Assembly (NCBI RefSeq): GCF_000192475.1
Contig: NZ_AEYW01000006.1
Location: 124,001-188,000 of the forward strand
Origin: Ruegeria conchae
GTDB taxonomy: Bacteria; Pseudomonadota; Alphaproteobacteria; Rhodobacterales; Rhodobacteraceae
Length of the DNA stretch: 64,000 nt
Reading direction: 5' to 3'
Made by a program: the position numbers and the translations under genes. The notes below the pieces were generated by a model, which had not been told where the DNA came from, searched no databases, and saw only the letters and a program-made list of their open reading frames with translations. This document shows, one piece after another, positions 16,039-26,086 of the stretch. Within the stretch, counting starts at the first letter, position 1, and the number at the start of each line of letters is the position of its first letter.

Positions 16039-17682
16039 TCAGACCAGACGCGAGGTGTCTTTTGCGGCGCGCACGAACTCGCGGAACAGGGGGTGCGGAT
16101 CGAAGGGTTTGGATTTCAGTTCCGGGTGGTACTGAACGCCGATGAACCATGGATGATCCGACCATTCGACGATCTCGGGCAGACGGCCATCAGGGGACAT
16201 GCCCGAGAAGTTCAGGCCGGCTTTTTCCAGCTTGTCGCGGTACTTGATGTCAACTTCATAGCGGTGTCGGTGGCGCTCCTCGATCTGGGTGCTGCCATAG
16301 ACGTCTGCGACCTTGGAGCCTTCGGCCAGGACGGCGTTATAGGCGCCTAGACGCATGGTGCCACCTTTGTCATCACCGACTTTGCGCTCGACCTTGTGGT
16401 TGCCCTGCACCCATTCCTTGAGGTGGTAAACAACGGGCTCAAAACGCTTTTTTCCGGCCTCGTGGTCGAATTCCTCGGACCCGGCCTCGGTGATTCCCGC
16501 CGCATTGCGTGCAGCTTCGATGACCGCCATCTGCATGCCCAGACAGATGCCCAGATAGGGCACCTTGTGCTCGCGGGCGTATTGAGCAGCCTTGATCTTG
16601 CCTTCAGTGCCGCGTTCGCCAAACCCTCCGGGGACGAGGATGGCGTGGAAACCTTCGAGATGGGGGGCGGCGTCTTCGGTATCGAACACCTCGGCATCAA
16701 CCCATTCGACCTTGACCTTGACCCGGTTGGCCATGCCGCCATGCGTCAACGCCTCGGCGATCGACTTATAAGCGTCTTCCAACTGCGTGTATTTGCCGAC
16801 GATCGCGACCTTCACTTCGCCCTCTGCGTTGTGAATGCGGTCGCTGACGTCTTCCCACTTGGCCAGATCGGGCTTGGGGGCAGGACTGATCTGGAACGCG
16901 TCCAAAACCGCCTGATCCAGACCTTCGCGGTGATAGGCCAGCGGGGCGTCATAGATGGTGGACAGATCCTGCGCTGCAATAACGCTATCGGGGCGGACGT
17001 TACAGAACAGGGCCAGCTTTTCGCGTTCTTTCGTCGGAATCGGTCCTTCCGAGCGACACACCAGAATGTCAGGCGCAAGACCGATCGAGCGCAGCTCTTT
17101 CACCGAATGCTGGGTCGGTTTGGTTTTCAGTTCACCCGAGGCTTTGATGTAGGGCAGCAGCGTCAGGTGCATGAAAAGGCACTGACCGCGCGGCTTGTCT
17201 TGGCTGAACTGGCGGATGGCTTCAAAGAAGGGCAGGCCTTCGATATCACCCACGGTTCCGCCAATTTCGCAGAGCATGAAATCAACCTCATCCTCGCCAA
17301 TGGCGATGAAGTCCTTGATCTCATTGGTGACGTGCGGGATCACCTGAATGGTTTTGCCGAGGTAATCTCCACGGCGCTCTTTCTCGAGCACGTTGGAATA
17401 AATCCGTCCCGAGCTGACCGAGTCGGTTTTGCGTGCGGCCACGCCGGTGAATCGCTCATAGTGGCCAAGGTCCAGATCGGTCTCGGCCCCGTCATCAGTG
17501 ACGAACACCTCGCCATGTTCGAACGGCGACATCGTGCCCGGATCAACGTTCAGGTAGGGGTCCAGCTTGCGCAGACGCACCGAATACCCTCGGGCCTGTA
17601 ACAGCGCGCCCAGAGCCGCCGAAGCCAGTCCTTTGCCCAAGGATGAAACCACACCACCAGTGATGAATATAAAACGCGCCAT
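16039..17682 (-). CDS. pyrG: CTP synthase
   Basis: A 547-residue glutamine-dependent CTP synthase that aminates UTP. The synthetase domain starts [18 protein letters not shown] with its P-loop, and the C-terminal amidotransferase has YLGICLGMQ (nucleophile Cys) and [14 protein letters not shown] chose ATG 17682, which matches the conserved family start; an ATG 23 codons upstream would add a non-conserved tail. secG lies 160 bp upstream in the same direction, an arrangement common in alphaproteobacteria. Confidence 0.96.
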   Translation of the reverse strand: MARFIFITGGVVSSLGKGLASAALGALLQARGYSVRLRKLDPYLNVDPGTMSPFEHGEVFVTDDGAETDLDLGHYERFTGVAARKTDSVSSGRIYSNVLEKERRGDYLGKTIQVIPHVTNEIKDFIAIGEDEVDFMLCEIGGTVGDIEGLPFFEAIRQFSQDKPRGQCLFMHLTLLPYIKASGELKTKPTQHSVKELRSIGLAPDILVCRSEGPIPTKEREKLALFCNVRPDSVIAAQDLSTIYDAPLAYHREGLDQAVLDAFQISPAPKPDLAKWEDVSDRIHNAEGEVKVAIVGKYTQLEDAYKSIAEALTHGGMANRVKVKVEWVDAEVFDTEDAAPHLEGFHAILVPGGFGERGTEGKIKAAQYAREHKVPYLGICLGMQMAVIEAARNAAGITEAGSEEFDHEAGKKRFEPVVYHLKEWVQGNHKVERKVGDDKGGTMRLGAYNAVLAEGSKVADVYGSTQIEERHRHRYEVDIKYRDKLEKAGLNFSGMSPDGRLPEIVEWSDHPWFIGVQYHPELKSKPFDPHPLFREFVRAAKDTSRLV

Positions 17683-17842
17683 GTTGTTCGGCTGCTCCCG
17701 TGAGACGTCATTATCAGCTGCCCGGCGGCTTACAAAAAACCGCTGCATCACGGGACTTCACATATAAAGGATTCGCGCACATAGCGCAAGAGAACCGCAA
17801 GATGCTGTTGCAGTTCCCCTATGAATTTCTAGGTTTTGTGGC

Positions 17843-18211
17843 TTAGTCGGCAGCCTGCGGGATCAGCGGAGCGTTGTCGCCTTGTGCTGGCGGCAGCAGT
17901 TCATCCGCAGATGGAACCGCCGGAGCGCTTTCCTCAGCCGGTGCCGGAGCAGGTACGCCCAAACGATCAATCACCGAGCTGCCCGAAGATTTCTGAGCGG
18001 CCAAAATCGTCAGCGTGATCGAGGTTACGATGAAACACGCAGCCAGGATCCAAGTCAGCTTGCCCAGAGCGGTCGCTGCCGCGCGGCCCGTCATGGCCCC
18101 GCCGCCACCGCCACCCATGCCAAGGCCGCCGCCTTCGGAACGTTGCATCAGCACAACGACAATCAGGCCCAAAGCCAGAAGAAGGTGGATGATGAGAACG
18201 ACGTTTTCCAT
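17843..18211 (-). CDS. secG: Preprotein translocase subunit SecG
   Basis: A 122-residue inner-membrane protein with two membrane helices (about residues 1-20 and 53-73) separated by the typical glycine-rich loop [17 protein letters not shown]. The C-terminal tail is long, proline- and alanine-rich and poorly conserved, as in other alphaproteobacterial SecG proteins. AGGA lies 6 nt before the ATG at 18211; the open frame extends further upstream but without conservation. It is divergent from the nitrile hydratase operon, with 151 bp between the two starts. Confidence 0.93.
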   Translation of the reverse strand: MENVVLIIHLLLALGLIVVVLMQRSEGGGLGMGGGGGGAMTGRAAATALGKLTWILAACFIVTSITLTILAAQKSSGSSVIDRLGVPAPAPAEESAPAVPSADELLPPAQGDNAPLIPQAAD

Positions 18212-18362
18212 GGTGGTCCTGTACAGCGTGGCGTGTATCGCGTGGTACTTATGCAAGTTTGATGCTGGGGGCAAGTCACGAGTTGGCATCACGTGCGGTG
18301 ATGTTTCATATCACACCAAAGAGACTGGACAGAGCGCCGTTCTGTCGCGCAGGCTGCGCCCC

Positions 18363-18977
18363 ATGCCACATGATGATCACGACCACCCGCACGCTCTGTT
18401 GCCCCCTGAACCCGCGCTTCGCGTCAAGGCGCTTGAAACGATTCTGACCCGCAAGGGGCTGATCGATCCGGCGGCGTTAGATGAAATCATCGACACCTAT
18501 CAAAACAAGATTGGCCCGCAGAACGGCGCGCATGTCGTTGCCAAGGCCTGGAGTGATCCCGATTTCAAAGCCGCGCTGCTGGAGGATGCCACCTCGGTCG
18601 TGGCCGATCTGGGCTATTACGGCCGACAGGGTGAGCACATGGTGGTCGTCGAGAACACGCCTGAACAGCATAATATGGTCGTCTGCACCTTGTGCAGTTG
18701 TTACCCGTGGCCGCTGCTGGGTATCCCGCCGGGTTGGTACAAATCCGATGCCTACCGCGCCCGTGCCGTACGCGAACCGCGCAAGGTTCTTGCCGAATTT
18801 GGCGTGACGCTGCCCGAAGATACATCCGTACGGGTGTGGGACTCGACCGCCGAGATTCGCTATCTTGTCCTGCCGATGCGCCCCGAGGGCAGCGAAGGGC
18901 TGAGTGAGGAAGAACTCGCTGCGCTGGTCATCCGTGACAGTATGATCGGCACCGGGCTGCCCAAGGTGCCATCATGA
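18363..18977 (+). CDS. nthA: Nitrile hydratase subunit alpha (cobalt type)
   Basis: A 204-residue alpha subunit. The metal claw CTLCSC (Cys108, Cys111, Cys113) followed by YPWPLLG is diagnostic; threonine in the second place indicates the cobalt form rather than the iron form (CSLCSC). The enzyme hydrates nitriles to amides in the cytoplasm. I start at ATG 18363, which begins a His/Asp-rich stretch; the open frame runs upstream antisense to secG and was ignored. It overlaps the beta gene by 4 bp (ATGA). No amidase gene is nearby. Confidence 0.93.
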   Translation: MPHDDHDHPHALLPPEPALRVKALETILTRKGLIDPAALDEIIDTYQNKIGPQNGAHVVAKAWSDPDFKAALLEDATSVVADLGYYGRQGEHMVVVENTPEQHNMVVCTLCSCYPWPLLGIPPGWYKSDAYRARAVREPRKVLAEFGVTLPEDTSVRVWDSTAEIRYLVLPMRPEGSEGLSEEELAALVIRDSMIGTGLPKVPS

Positions 18978-19651
18978 CGCGGATTCATGACATGGGAGGG
19001 CGTTTTGGCGATGGCTCGGTTGTACCGGAGGCTGAGGACGCTCCGGTCTTTGCAGAAGACTGGCACGGTCGGGCGCTGGCGGTAACACTCGCTGCGGGAT
19101 TTCTGGGGCAATGGAATATCGATATCTCACGCCACGCGCGTGAAAAACTGTCTCCTAAAGACTACGCGCGGTTTTCCTACTATGAGAAGTGGATATCCGG
19201 TCTAGCCGATCTTTTGGTCGATAAGGGTGTCCTGACGCTTGAAGATTTGCGCGGTGTGGACCGGGATGGTGACCATCCTTTGGCAGAGCGCACCCTGAAG
19301 GCTGAGGCAGTCGCGGACGCTTTGGCCAAAGGTGGACCCGCGGATCGCCCGTCGAGCGTCGAAGTTCGGTTTGAAACCGGGCAAGCCGTCCGAACTCTGG
19401 GCCAAAGCGCAAATCGCCTGGTTGAGGGCGGCCACACCCGACTTCCGGCCTATGCCTCGGGCGCAAAGGGTCGCATTCTCAGATTGCATGGCACCCATGT
19501 GCTGCCGGATTCCAACGCCCATGAATTGGGTGAGGCCCCTGAGCCGCTTTACGCCGTCGCGTTTTCCACCTCGGAGCTTTGGGCAAATCCTGAGCATCCA
19601 TCAGACGAGGTCGTATTGGATCTGTGGCAATCTTATCTGGAGCCCGCATGA
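18974..19651 (+). CDS. nthB: Nitrile hydratase subunit beta
   Basis: A 225-residue beta subunit beginning [16 protein letters not shown], with [16 protein letters not shown] and a C-terminal barrel domain ending [17 protein letters not shown], as in other nitrile hydratases. It pairs with the alpha subunit encoded immediately upstream, with overlapping start and stop codons, and its own stop overlaps the start of the accessory gene by 4 bp. This gives a tightly coupled three-gene operon. Confidence 0.92.
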   Translation: MTRIHDMGGRFGDGSVVPEAEDAPVFAEDWHGRALAVTLAAGFLGQWNIDISRHAREKLSPKDYARFSYYEKWISGLADLLVDKGVLTLEDLRGVDRDGDHPLAERTLKAEAVADALAKGGPADRPSSVEVRFETGQAVRTLGQSANRLVEGGHTRLPAYASGAKGRILRLHGTHVLPDSNAHELGEAPEPLYAVAFSTSELWANPEHPSDEVVLDLWQSYLEPA

Positions 19652-19977
19652 GCGATTGTATCACCCATTCGGCCCCGGAGCCGATTTTCGCCGAGCCCTG
19701 GCACGCGCAGGTTTTTGCAGTCACCGTAGCTTTGAACGAAGCGGGCCGGTTTGATTGGTCGGACTGGGCAGAGCGGTTTTCCATTACTTTGAAACGGAAC
19801 GGCCTCAAAAAAGAACTGGATGGTGGTGACGATTACTTTCACGCTTGGTTGGAGACCTTGGAGGCGCTGCTGGCTGAGCAGGGAAAAGCACCCACTGATG
19901 ATGTCCAAGATATTCGCAATGCATGGGAAGAGGCCTATCTGACAACACCCCACGGTCACCCCGTACACTTACGCTAA
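19648..19977 (+). CDS. Nitrile hydratase accessory protein (cobalt activator)
   Basis: A 109-residue protein that resembles the N-terminal half of the beta subunit (IFAEPWHAQVFAVTVALNEAG against [21 protein letters not shown]). This is typical of P14K/NhhG-type activators that insert cobalt into, and oxidise, the alpha-subunit claw. The start at 19648 overlaps the beta stop (ATGA). Its presence supports a cobalt enzyme. A repeat-rich hairpin region follows it. Confidence 0.85.
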   Translation: MSDCITHSAPEPIFAEPWHAQVFAVTVALNEAGRFDWSDWAERFSITLKRNGLKKELDGGDDYFHAWLETLEALLAEQGKAPTDDVQDIRNAWEEAYLTTPHGHPVHLR

Positions 19978-19985
19978 AAGCAGAA

Positions 19986-20080
19986 GGGGCTCTGCCCCCG
20001 CCACCCGTCCGGGCGGCTCCCCCCAGGTACTTTTGGCCAGATGAAGCAGGGGATCCGTTTTTCATCTGGCCCAAAGTACC
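19986..20080. repeat. Dispersed GGCCAGATGAAG repeat, locus 1 (double copy in inverted form)
   Basis: GC-rich hairpins (GGGGC...GCCCC at 19986-19998, then CCGCC/GGGCGG) are followed by GGTACTTTTGGCCAGATGAA at 20026-20045 and its near-perfect inverse TTCATCTGGCCCAAAGTACC at 20061-20080. The two copies can form a 20-bp stem with one mismatch. Single copies occur at 37540-37593 and 43488-43548. It lies between the nitrile hydratase operon and purA. Confidence 0.75.
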
Positions 20081-20197
20081 TCCGCCGGAGGCATCGCGCG
20101 CAGCGCGATTTTCAACTGCGGCGAAATATCGGTTTCCCTGCCGTCTGTGCCTCGCTATATGAGCCAGGTTTGATTATTCAGCGCAAAAGGACCGGAT

Positions 20198-21490
20198 ATG
20201 GCCAACGTGGTTGTTGTCGGCGCCCAGTGGGGTGACGAAGGAAAAGGCAAGATTGTCGACTGGCTCAGCGAGCGTGCAGATGTGATCGCGCGTTTTCAGG
20301 GTGGACATAATGCCGGGCACACACTGGTCATTGAGGGCGAGGTATACAAACTGCACGCGCTGCCTTCGGGCGTGGTGCGCGGCGGCAAGCTGAGTGTGAT
20401 CGGCAATGGTGTTGTTCTTGATCCTTGGCACCTGATCAAAGAGATCGGAACAATCCGTGCCCAAGGCGTTGATATCACGCCTGAGACGCTGATGATTGCT
20501 GAAAACACCCCACTGATCCTGCCGTTCCATGGCGAGTTAGATCGTGCGCGCGAGAGCCAGAATTCAGTCGCCAAGATCGGGACAACCGGTCGCGGGATCG
20601 GTCCGTGTTATGAAGACAAGGTCGGGCGTCGCGTAATTCGGGTGGCTGACCTGGCCGATGACGCAACGCTGGCGCTCCGGGTGGATCGGGCGCTGGTCCA
20701 TCACAACGCGCTGCGCAATGGTTTGGGGCTTGATCCGATTGATCGGGACGCGTTGATCGCGCAGCTGAAAGAGATCGCGCCGCAAATTTTGCCTTTCGCA
20801 GCACCGGTGTGGAAGGTGCTGAATGAGAAGCGCAAGGCGGGCAAGCGTATCCTGTTCGAAGGCGCGCAGGGCGCGTTGCTGGATATTGATTTCGGGACCT
20901 ATCCGTTTGTGACATCGTCAAATGTGATTGCAGGCCAGGCCTCAACGGGCGTCGGAATCGGACCGGGCTCGATCGACTTCGTTCTGGGCATCGTCAAGGC
21001 TTACACGACCCGCGTGGGTGAGGGGCCATTCCCCACCGAGTTGGACGATGCAGATGGCCAGCGTCTGGGCGAACGGGGACATGAGTTCGGAACGACGACG
21101 GGTCGCAAGCGACGCTGCGGGTGGTTCGACGCCTGTCTGGTACGCCAAACCTGCGCGACCAGCGGTGTGAACGGCATTTCGCTGACCAAATTGGATGTTC
21201 TGGATGGGTTCGAGACACTGAAAATCTGCGTTGGATACGAGCTGGATGGCAAACGTCTGGACTATCTGCCGACAGCCGCCGACCAACAGGCGCGATGCAC
21301 TCCTATCTACGAAGAGATGCCGGGGTGGAGCGAATCAACCGAAGGTGCACGCAGCTGGGCTGATCTGCCAGCCAACGCAATCAAATATGTGCGCCGGGTC
21401 GAGGAACTGATCGATTGCCCGGTTGCCCTATTGTCCACCAGCCCGGAGCGGGAGGATACCATTCTGGTTACCGACCCGTTTGCAGACTGA
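20198..21490 (+). CDS. purA: Adenylosuccinate synthetase
   Basis: A 430-residue enzyme joining IMP and aspartate with GTP in AMP synthesis. The N-terminus [18 protein letters not shown] carries the P-loop and catalytic Asp, followed by GGHNAGHT, the IMP-site [14 protein letters not shown] and the aspartate loop [12 protein letters not shown]. The length is typical. AAGGA lies 7 nt before the ATG. Its stop overlaps the start of the DUF2842 gene (TGATG). Confidence 0.97.
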   Translation: MANVVVVGAQWGDEGKGKIVDWLSERADVIARFQGGHNAGHTLVIEGEVYKLHALPSGVVRGGKLSVIGNGVVLDPWHLIKEIGTIRAQGVDITPETLMIAENTPLILPFHGELDRARESQNSVAKIGTTGRGIGPCYEDKVGRRVIRVADLADDATLALRVDRALVHHNALRNGLGLDPIDRDALIAQLKEIAPQILPFAAPVWKVLNEKRKAGKRILFEGAQGALLDIDFGTYPFVTSSNVIAGQASTGVGIGPGSIDFVLGIVKAYTTRVGEGPFPTELDDADGQRLGERGHEFGTTTGRKRRCGWFDACLVRQTCATSGVNGISLTKLDVLDGFETLKICVGYELDGKRLDYLPTAADQQARCTPIYEEMPGWSESTEGARSWADLPANAIKYVRRVEELIDCPVALLSTSPEREDTILVTDPFAD

Positions 21491-21732
21491 TGAGCGGTAG
21501 CGACAAGCCTGGCCTTAGCTACAAAGCACGGCGGCGCTGGTCTCTGGTACTGCTGCTGGTCGGGTTGCCAGTCTATATCGTTGCGGTTGTGACTATCGTG
21601 AACTGGCTGGACCGCCCGCCAATCTGGCTGGAGCTTTTGGTCTATGTCGCGTTGGGCATTCTATGGGCATTACCCTTCAAGTTTGTCTTTCGTGGTGTGG
21701 GTAAAGAAGACCCAGATCAGGATCAAAATTAG
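21490..21732 (+). CDS. DUF2842 family small membrane protein
   Basis: An 80-residue protein with two predicted membrane helices (about 17-37 and 47-64), the conserved start LSYKARRRWSLVLLLVGLP and a central PPIWLELLVYVALGILWALP. It belongs to the alphaproteobacterial DUF2842 family of unknown function. ATG 21490 overlaps the purA stop codon, so translation is coupled to purA. The longer frame upstream is antisense-free but overlaps purA and is not conserved. Confidence 0.85.
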   Translation: MSGSDKPGLSYKARRRWSLVLLLVGLPVYIVAVVTIVNWLDRPPIWLELLVYVALGILWALPFKFVFRGVGKEDPDQDQN

Positions 21733-21811
21733 ACTTTCCGACTGCCGGTGCGTCATTCGCGAGGCACGCTGACTGCAGCTTAAACGCGTTGCAGGTAAGG
21801 GCGGTTAGGGC

Positions 21812-22518
21812 ATGAACAAAGGGCTTTTCGCGGCGTTCGCCGCGTCTTGTGTCGCATACGGCGCTCAGGCTGGAGACTGGAGCTACACGGTCGCACCCTT
21901 TTTGGGGGGCTGGAATTCAGGACCTCCCTTGAAGTGGGGCCGAACCCGCCGGTGAACGGGGATACCTCGATCTTCAATATTTCAAAGGGGGCAATTCTGA
22001 TTGTAGGCGAGGCCCGGAATGGCGGATGGTCCATTGGATGCGAGTTCAACTACCTGAACCTAGGAGACTATGTTTCCATCGGACCATCTAACAACGCCGC
22101 CAGTTGAGAGCTTGAGGGCACCATGACATCGCTGGGGGCCGGTTTCGCGGTTTATGAAGATGAACAGTCGCGGCTGGAAGCGATTGCCGGGCTGCGCCAT
22201 TGGGATCTTGATGTCTCAACCACGGTGCTGGTTCGCACATTCAGCGCGGATCAAACTTGGACTGACCCGTTGGTTGGAGCGCGCTACAGTCGTGCTCTGA
22301 ACGATCGATGGAGTGTCACCGCAATAGGAAACATTGGCGGCTTTGGTTATGGTTCAGAGTTACAGTGGGAGGCGCTGGCACAAGCCAACTAGAAATGACG
22401 ACCTGGCATCAGCGTCGCCGGTGGGTGCCGCCATCTGGATGTTGTGTTTCAAGATGGACGTGAATTGATCGATCTGATCCTGACCGGCCCCTACGTGGCG
22501 TTGGCCTTATTATTCTAA
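21812..22518 (+). pseudogene. Degenerate outer-membrane beta-barrel protein gene
   Basis: ATG 21812 opens a normal signal peptide (MNKGLFAAFAASCVAYGAQA) and DWSYTVAPFLGG. A frameshift near the T5/G6 run (21899-21909) then moves the conserved sequence into another frame, GEARNGGWSIGCEFNYLNLG and so on. In that frame are an in-frame TGA at 22105, TAG at 22390 and TGA at 22396, with recognisable barrel segments between them (LEAIAGLRHWDLDV, VAGGCRHLDVVFQDG) up to TAA 22516. The gene was an OmpW/porin-like protein and now carries at least four lesions, so it cannot make the full protein. Confidence 0.8.
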
Positions 22519-22557
22519 TCTGGTTGGTCGCGCCGAAGCCGCGCTATTAAAAGAATT

Positions 22558-22581
22558 AGGGCCAGAGTATCCTCTGGCCCT
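22558..22581 (-). terminator. Rho-independent terminator of the 578-residue acidic protein gene
   Basis: AGGGCCAGA (22558-22566) pairs with TCTGGCCCT (22573-22581) over a 6-nt loop. On the minus strand it is followed by AATTCTTTT. It lies 37 bp downstream of the minus-strand stop at 22618. Confidence 0.8.
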
Positions 22582-22617
22582 ACTACGACTCGAGGGGGGT
22601 AATGGATTCGCTGGGAC

Positions 22618-24354
22618 CTAGCCCGCAGCGCGTTCGTTGTCATTGGGGCGGAAGCCGATGTCGGTTGAGGCAGCGAATCGACCACCTCCAGCTTTCTCGA
22701 TCTTGCCATCGCGAAGCAACTGACCGAAGGAGCGCAGGCTTTCTTCGCGATTAAACGCATCTTGCTTAAGCGAGCGGACCTTGTTCATAAGTTGCGGGCG
22801 CGAGAACTGCTCTTGACCTTCGATAAAGGACAGATAGGCAGCTGCAGCTTCAAGCAGATCAGGCAGCGACTGGGCGCCCTGTTCCTGTGCGAAAGTGGCA
22901 AATCCGCCTTCTTCTTCACCCGTGTCTTCATCAGTTGAAGTGATCCGGCGCGGCGTAACAGGGCCAGTATCGGCATTCTCGGTATCGATGCGCTGTTCGG
23001 CAACCAGCTTCAAGGGGGCGGCCGATTCTGGGGTCGGGCGCTGGCTGGTGACTTCAACCGCGGGACGACGTGGATTGACGACTGAGGCCAGATCGCCGCG
23101 AAAATCATCTTCGGGTGTCTTTGTCTTGTCGCCTACGGCTTCGCGTTCGGCCTCGGTCGCGGCGACCGCAGCGCGCAAGTGCGAGTAGGTATCACGCTGA
23201 TCGCTGGTAGCGGGATCGTCCAGCTGAACATCTGCTTCGTCCATTAGGCGCGAGACGTCCTCATCTGGTCCAGAAATACTGGGCACATCGGCTTCAGAAA
23301 TTGCTTCGAGTTCGGATTCAACAAGCGCGATCTCATCCAACAAAAGCGCTTCTTCCTCGACCGAGATGATGCCGTGCTCGATTCCGGTCATTGCCTCAGA
23401 GGCAACACTACTGGCTTCATCGCCTAGAATGTTTGATGGGTTTTCTTCCTCGACTTCTGGGGCCTCATCATCCAGATCAGAAAACAGAACGTCGTTTTCC
23501 GTTACATCAGCTGTGGCAGGTTCCGACGCTCCGATTTCTTCAGCTTCATCCGCCGATTCCGCGGCAGCGACCAATGCACTTAGATCGTCGGAGGTCTCCT
23601 CTACCGTTTCATCTGAGGTCTCTTCAACCAATTCATCTGAGCTTTCTGGTTCCGTAACATGAGCCGCCTCGTCGGCCTGTGCTTCGGCTAACTCGTCGAC
23701 ATGTTCCGGTTCGGCAGCCAGCTCGGGCTTGGGCGCAGGGAAGGTATCCTCTTCTGCTTCCTGCAAGTCGGCGGGATCCAGTGCGCCTGCTTCAAAGGCG
23801 GCAGAGATGGCATCAACCTTTGGCTTCACAGGCTGAAGATAGCTGGAGTCTTCGTCCTCTGAATAGCCGGGGGAGACTTCTTCGGAATGCGAAACCACAG
23901 CTCGGATGCGCTGGAGTTTGGCCGCAATACTGTCGGCCGCTGGGCTGTCCACTGCAGGAGCGGATTGTGCCGCGACGGGCGCAGGGGCGGGGGGAACAAC
24001 ATCGGTGGTCTGAACAGGTGCAGGCTCAGGCGCACTCGCGACTGCAGCGGGGGTCGGTACTGCAGGTGCAGCGGGGGTCGGTACTGCAGGGGCGTCGGTC
24101 TCGGTCGCGCGTAGCAGCAGACCGCTGTCGTTCTGACTGGCTTCTACCTTTCGTGCGACATCGCGCTGGGCTATGCGGGTCAGCATCTCGGCATCGGGCT
24201 GAGGGGGCTCAGAACCAAAATAGCGGTCGTCCGCCGCGAGATCTCGGAAATACTCGGCTATGGCTTTCATCGTTTCAAATGAATCGTCGAAGCCTTCGAG
24301 CGTGCATGAAAAGGTTCCGTAGGAAACGGTAAGTACCTTGTTGTTCTGTACCAT
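22618..24354 (-). CDS. Acidic low-complexity protein with conserved N- and C-terminal domains, unknown function
   Basis: About 578 residues. The N-terminal 60 residues (NKVLTVSYGTFSCTLEGFDD and on to AEYFRDLAADDRYFG) look like a small folded domain. The middle, about 80-440, is Ala/Pro-rich and then Glu/Asp/Ser-rich. The C-terminal 90 residues (LPDLLEAAAAYLSFIEGQEQ, then RPQLMNKVRSLKQDAFNREE, ending near GRFAASTDIGFRP) look like a winged-helix-type domain. No signal peptide or membrane helix is seen. Homologues in this group are sometimes labelled chemotaxis-related, but I see no CheA motif. The second ATG (24354) is better spaced from AAGGA than the first (24363). Confidence 0.75.
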   Translation of the reverse strand: MVQNNKVLTVSYGTFSCTLEGFDDSFETMKAIAEYFRDLAADDRYFGSEPPQPDAEMLTRIAQRDVARKVEASQNDSGLLLRATETDAPAVPTPAAPAVPTPAAVASAPEPAPVQTTDVVPPAPAPVAAQSAPAVDSPAADSIAAKLQRIRAVVSHSEEVSPGYSEDEDSSYLQPVKPKVDAISAAFEAGALDPADLQEAEEDTFPAPKPELAAEPEHVDELAEAQADEAAHVTEPESSDELVEETSDETVEETSDDLSALVAAAESADEAEEIGASEPATADVTENDVLFSDLDDEAPEVEEENPSNILGDEASSVASEAMTGIEHGIISVEEEALLLDEIALVESELEAISEADVPSISGPDEDVSRLMDEADVQLDDPATSDQRDTYSHLRAAVAATEAEREAVGDKTKTPEDDFRGDLASVVNPRRPAVEVTSQRPTPESAAPLKLVAEQRIDTENADTGPVTPRRITSTDEDTGEEEGGFATFAQEQGAQSLPDLLEAAAAYLSFIEGQEQFSRPQLMNKVRSLKQDAFNREESLRSFGQLLRDGKIEKAGGGRFAASTDIGFRPNDNERAAG

Positions 24355-24474
24355 CAGACGCATGTCCTTTACAAACTACCAGGCCGATCGCCAGACACAG
24401 CAGCAGCAATCGACTCGAAACTCTAGTCATGAAGCTACCATTTTGTGGTTTCATTATGTCCAAAACCGGGAATT

Positions 24475-25182
24475 ATGGTCAATCTTGTGGAATCTGGGGT
24501 GATTGTTCAGGCTGAAATGCCAATCGGTCTGTTTGGCGGGGGGGAAATCACATCTGAAGATGTGAGTCTGGTCCTGAATCGCGTCAAAAGCGCTGTTGCA
24601 GCGGATGGGGGCGCTGCCGCGTTGATTGATTCGGGTCGAATTCCGGATGCGGTGATCGGCGATTTCGATTCGCTTTCATCCGGTCATCGCGCGCAGATAC
24701 CGGCTGATCGGCTGCATCCAATATCCGAACAGAACAGCACCGATTTCGACAAAGCCCTTCGAAATGTCATTGCCCCGGTCGTCCTGGCAGCGGGATTTCT
24801 GGGCGCTCGGGTTGATCATCAGTTGGTCGCGTTCAATACGCTCGTTCGTTTGCAGGACCGGCCCTGTATCCTGTTAGGGGCACGCGAGATAGTGTTTCAC
24901 GCGCCTCCCCAGATCCGGCTGGAATTGACTGCCGGAGATACCGTTTCTCTGTTCCCTTTGCGACGGGTGACCGGGCGCAGCGATGGGCTTGAATGGCCGA
25001 TCAACGATTTGGTGCTTGAACCGGACGGGCGGGTCGGAACCTCGAACCGGGCGCTGGGTGCACTTGCACTTGAGGTGGACGCGCCTGGTCTGCTGGCGAT
25101 CCTGCCGCGCACCGCGTTGGATCAGGTCATGCAGGCGTTTCTGTCGGGCCAGACCGGGCATTGGCCCGCTCGTGCAGGATGA
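24475..25182 (+). CDS. Thiamine diphosphokinase
   Basis: A 235-residue enzyme of the thiamine pyrophosphokinase fold, transferring pyrophosphate from ATP to thiamine. Motifs: AADGGAAAL, PDAVIGDFDSLS, NSTDFDKAL and LGARVDHQL (the family's GGRxDH). ATG 24475 follows GGGAA; a GTG ten codons upstream is possible. The 3' end overlaps the convergent EamA transporter gene by 56 bp. Confidence 0.85.
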   Translation: MVNLVESGVIVQAEMPIGLFGGGEITSEDVSLVLNRVKSAVAADGGAAALIDSGRIPDAVIGDFDSLSSGHRAQIPADRLHPISEQNSTDFDKALRNVIAPVVLAAGFLGARVDHQLVAFNTLVRLQDRPCILLGAREIVFHAPPQIRLELTAGDTVSLFPLRRVTGRSDGLEWPINDLVLEPDGRVGTSNRALGALALEVDAPGLLAILPRTALDQVMQAFLSGQTGHWPARAG

Positions 25183-26041
25183 CATAAAGCCCCGCGGAGA
25201 TGGTGATGCCGATGCCGATCGCCGCCAGCCCGTTGGGCAGGTCGTGGAAAATCAACCAGCCGATCAGGGTGGCAACAGGAATTTCAAGATATTGCATCGG
25301 GGCGAGGGTCGCGGACGGTGCATAGCGCAGCGACCACGTCATCAGAAGATGTGCCACGGTGCCGAGCACGCCGATGCCCAGCAGCAGCCAAAGCGTTTCA
25401 CCCTTGGGCATCGTCAATGACATGGCGGGCAGGCCAGCCTGAGAGCCCACATAGACGATCGGCAACAAGAGAGCTGTCGCCATAGCCCCCGATACCGCTT
25501 GCAGCGCAACCGGGTCTGTTTCTTTGGCGATCTGGCGTGTGACCAGCATGAACAGGGCAAAGACCACGGCGACGATCAAAGGCAGTAACGCAGGAGCGCC
25601 AACCTGCGCAAAGCTAGGTTGGATGACGAGCAAAGTGCCGATGAAACCCACGACACAGGCAATCAGGCGGCGCGGGCCGACTTGTTCGCCAAGAACGTAC
25701 TTGCCCAGCAGCAGCATGATAAACGGCATCACAAAAGCAATGGCGACAGTATCGGCCAGCGGCATATATTGCAGCGCTGTAAACATCGCCGCGATCCCAA
25801 CAATGTGCAGCAGCGTACGGACCATCGTCAGACGCAGGACCCTTGGTGTCATCCGCCATGGCTTGCCGGTCACAGCGATGAGCGGGATCAGGATCATCGC
25901 TTGCACGCCGAACCGCACCAGAACCAACAAACCCAGAGCAATGGTTTCGCCCAACAGCTTCGCCATCCCGTCACCAAGCGGAGCGAGCACGCAAAAGCCG
26001 AGCATCAATACGATGCCAAAAACGGGACGATCCTGAGTCAT
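25127..26041 (-). CDS. DMT-superfamily (EamA) exporter
   Basis: A 304-residue inner-membrane protein with about ten hydrophobic helices arranged as two EamA repeats; the second half contains LQYAPSATLAPMQYLEIPVATLIGW-like sequence (here RYAPSATLAPMQYLEIPVA). The family exports amino acids, purines or other metabolites. The substrate is unknown. It converges on and overlaps the thiamine diphosphokinase gene. Confidence 0.85.
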   Translation of the reverse strand: MTQDRPVFGIVLMLGFCVLAPLGDGMAKLLGETIALGLLVLVRFGVQAMILIPLIAVTGKPWRMTPRVLRLTMVRTLLHIVGIAAMFTALQYMPLADTVAIAFVMPFIMLLLGKYVLGEQVGPRRLIACVVGFIGTLLVIQPSFAQVGAPALLPLIVAVVFALFMLVTRQIAKETDPVALQAVSGAMATALLLPIVYVGSQAGLPAMSLTMPKGETLWLLLGIGVLGTVAHLLMTWSLRYAPSATLAPMQYLEIPVATLIGWLIFHDLPNGLAAIGIGITISAGLYVILHERANARSGPTETPA

Positions 26042-26086
26042 GTGCGCGACGCTAGCGTTTTCGCATCAAAGGGGGAAGCTCTGATC

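Noticed and set aside
16396..17601. A 401-codon plus-strand open frame antisense to pyrG
   Set aside because: Caused by codon bias of pyrG in a GC-rich genome; no ribosome site or family resemblance.
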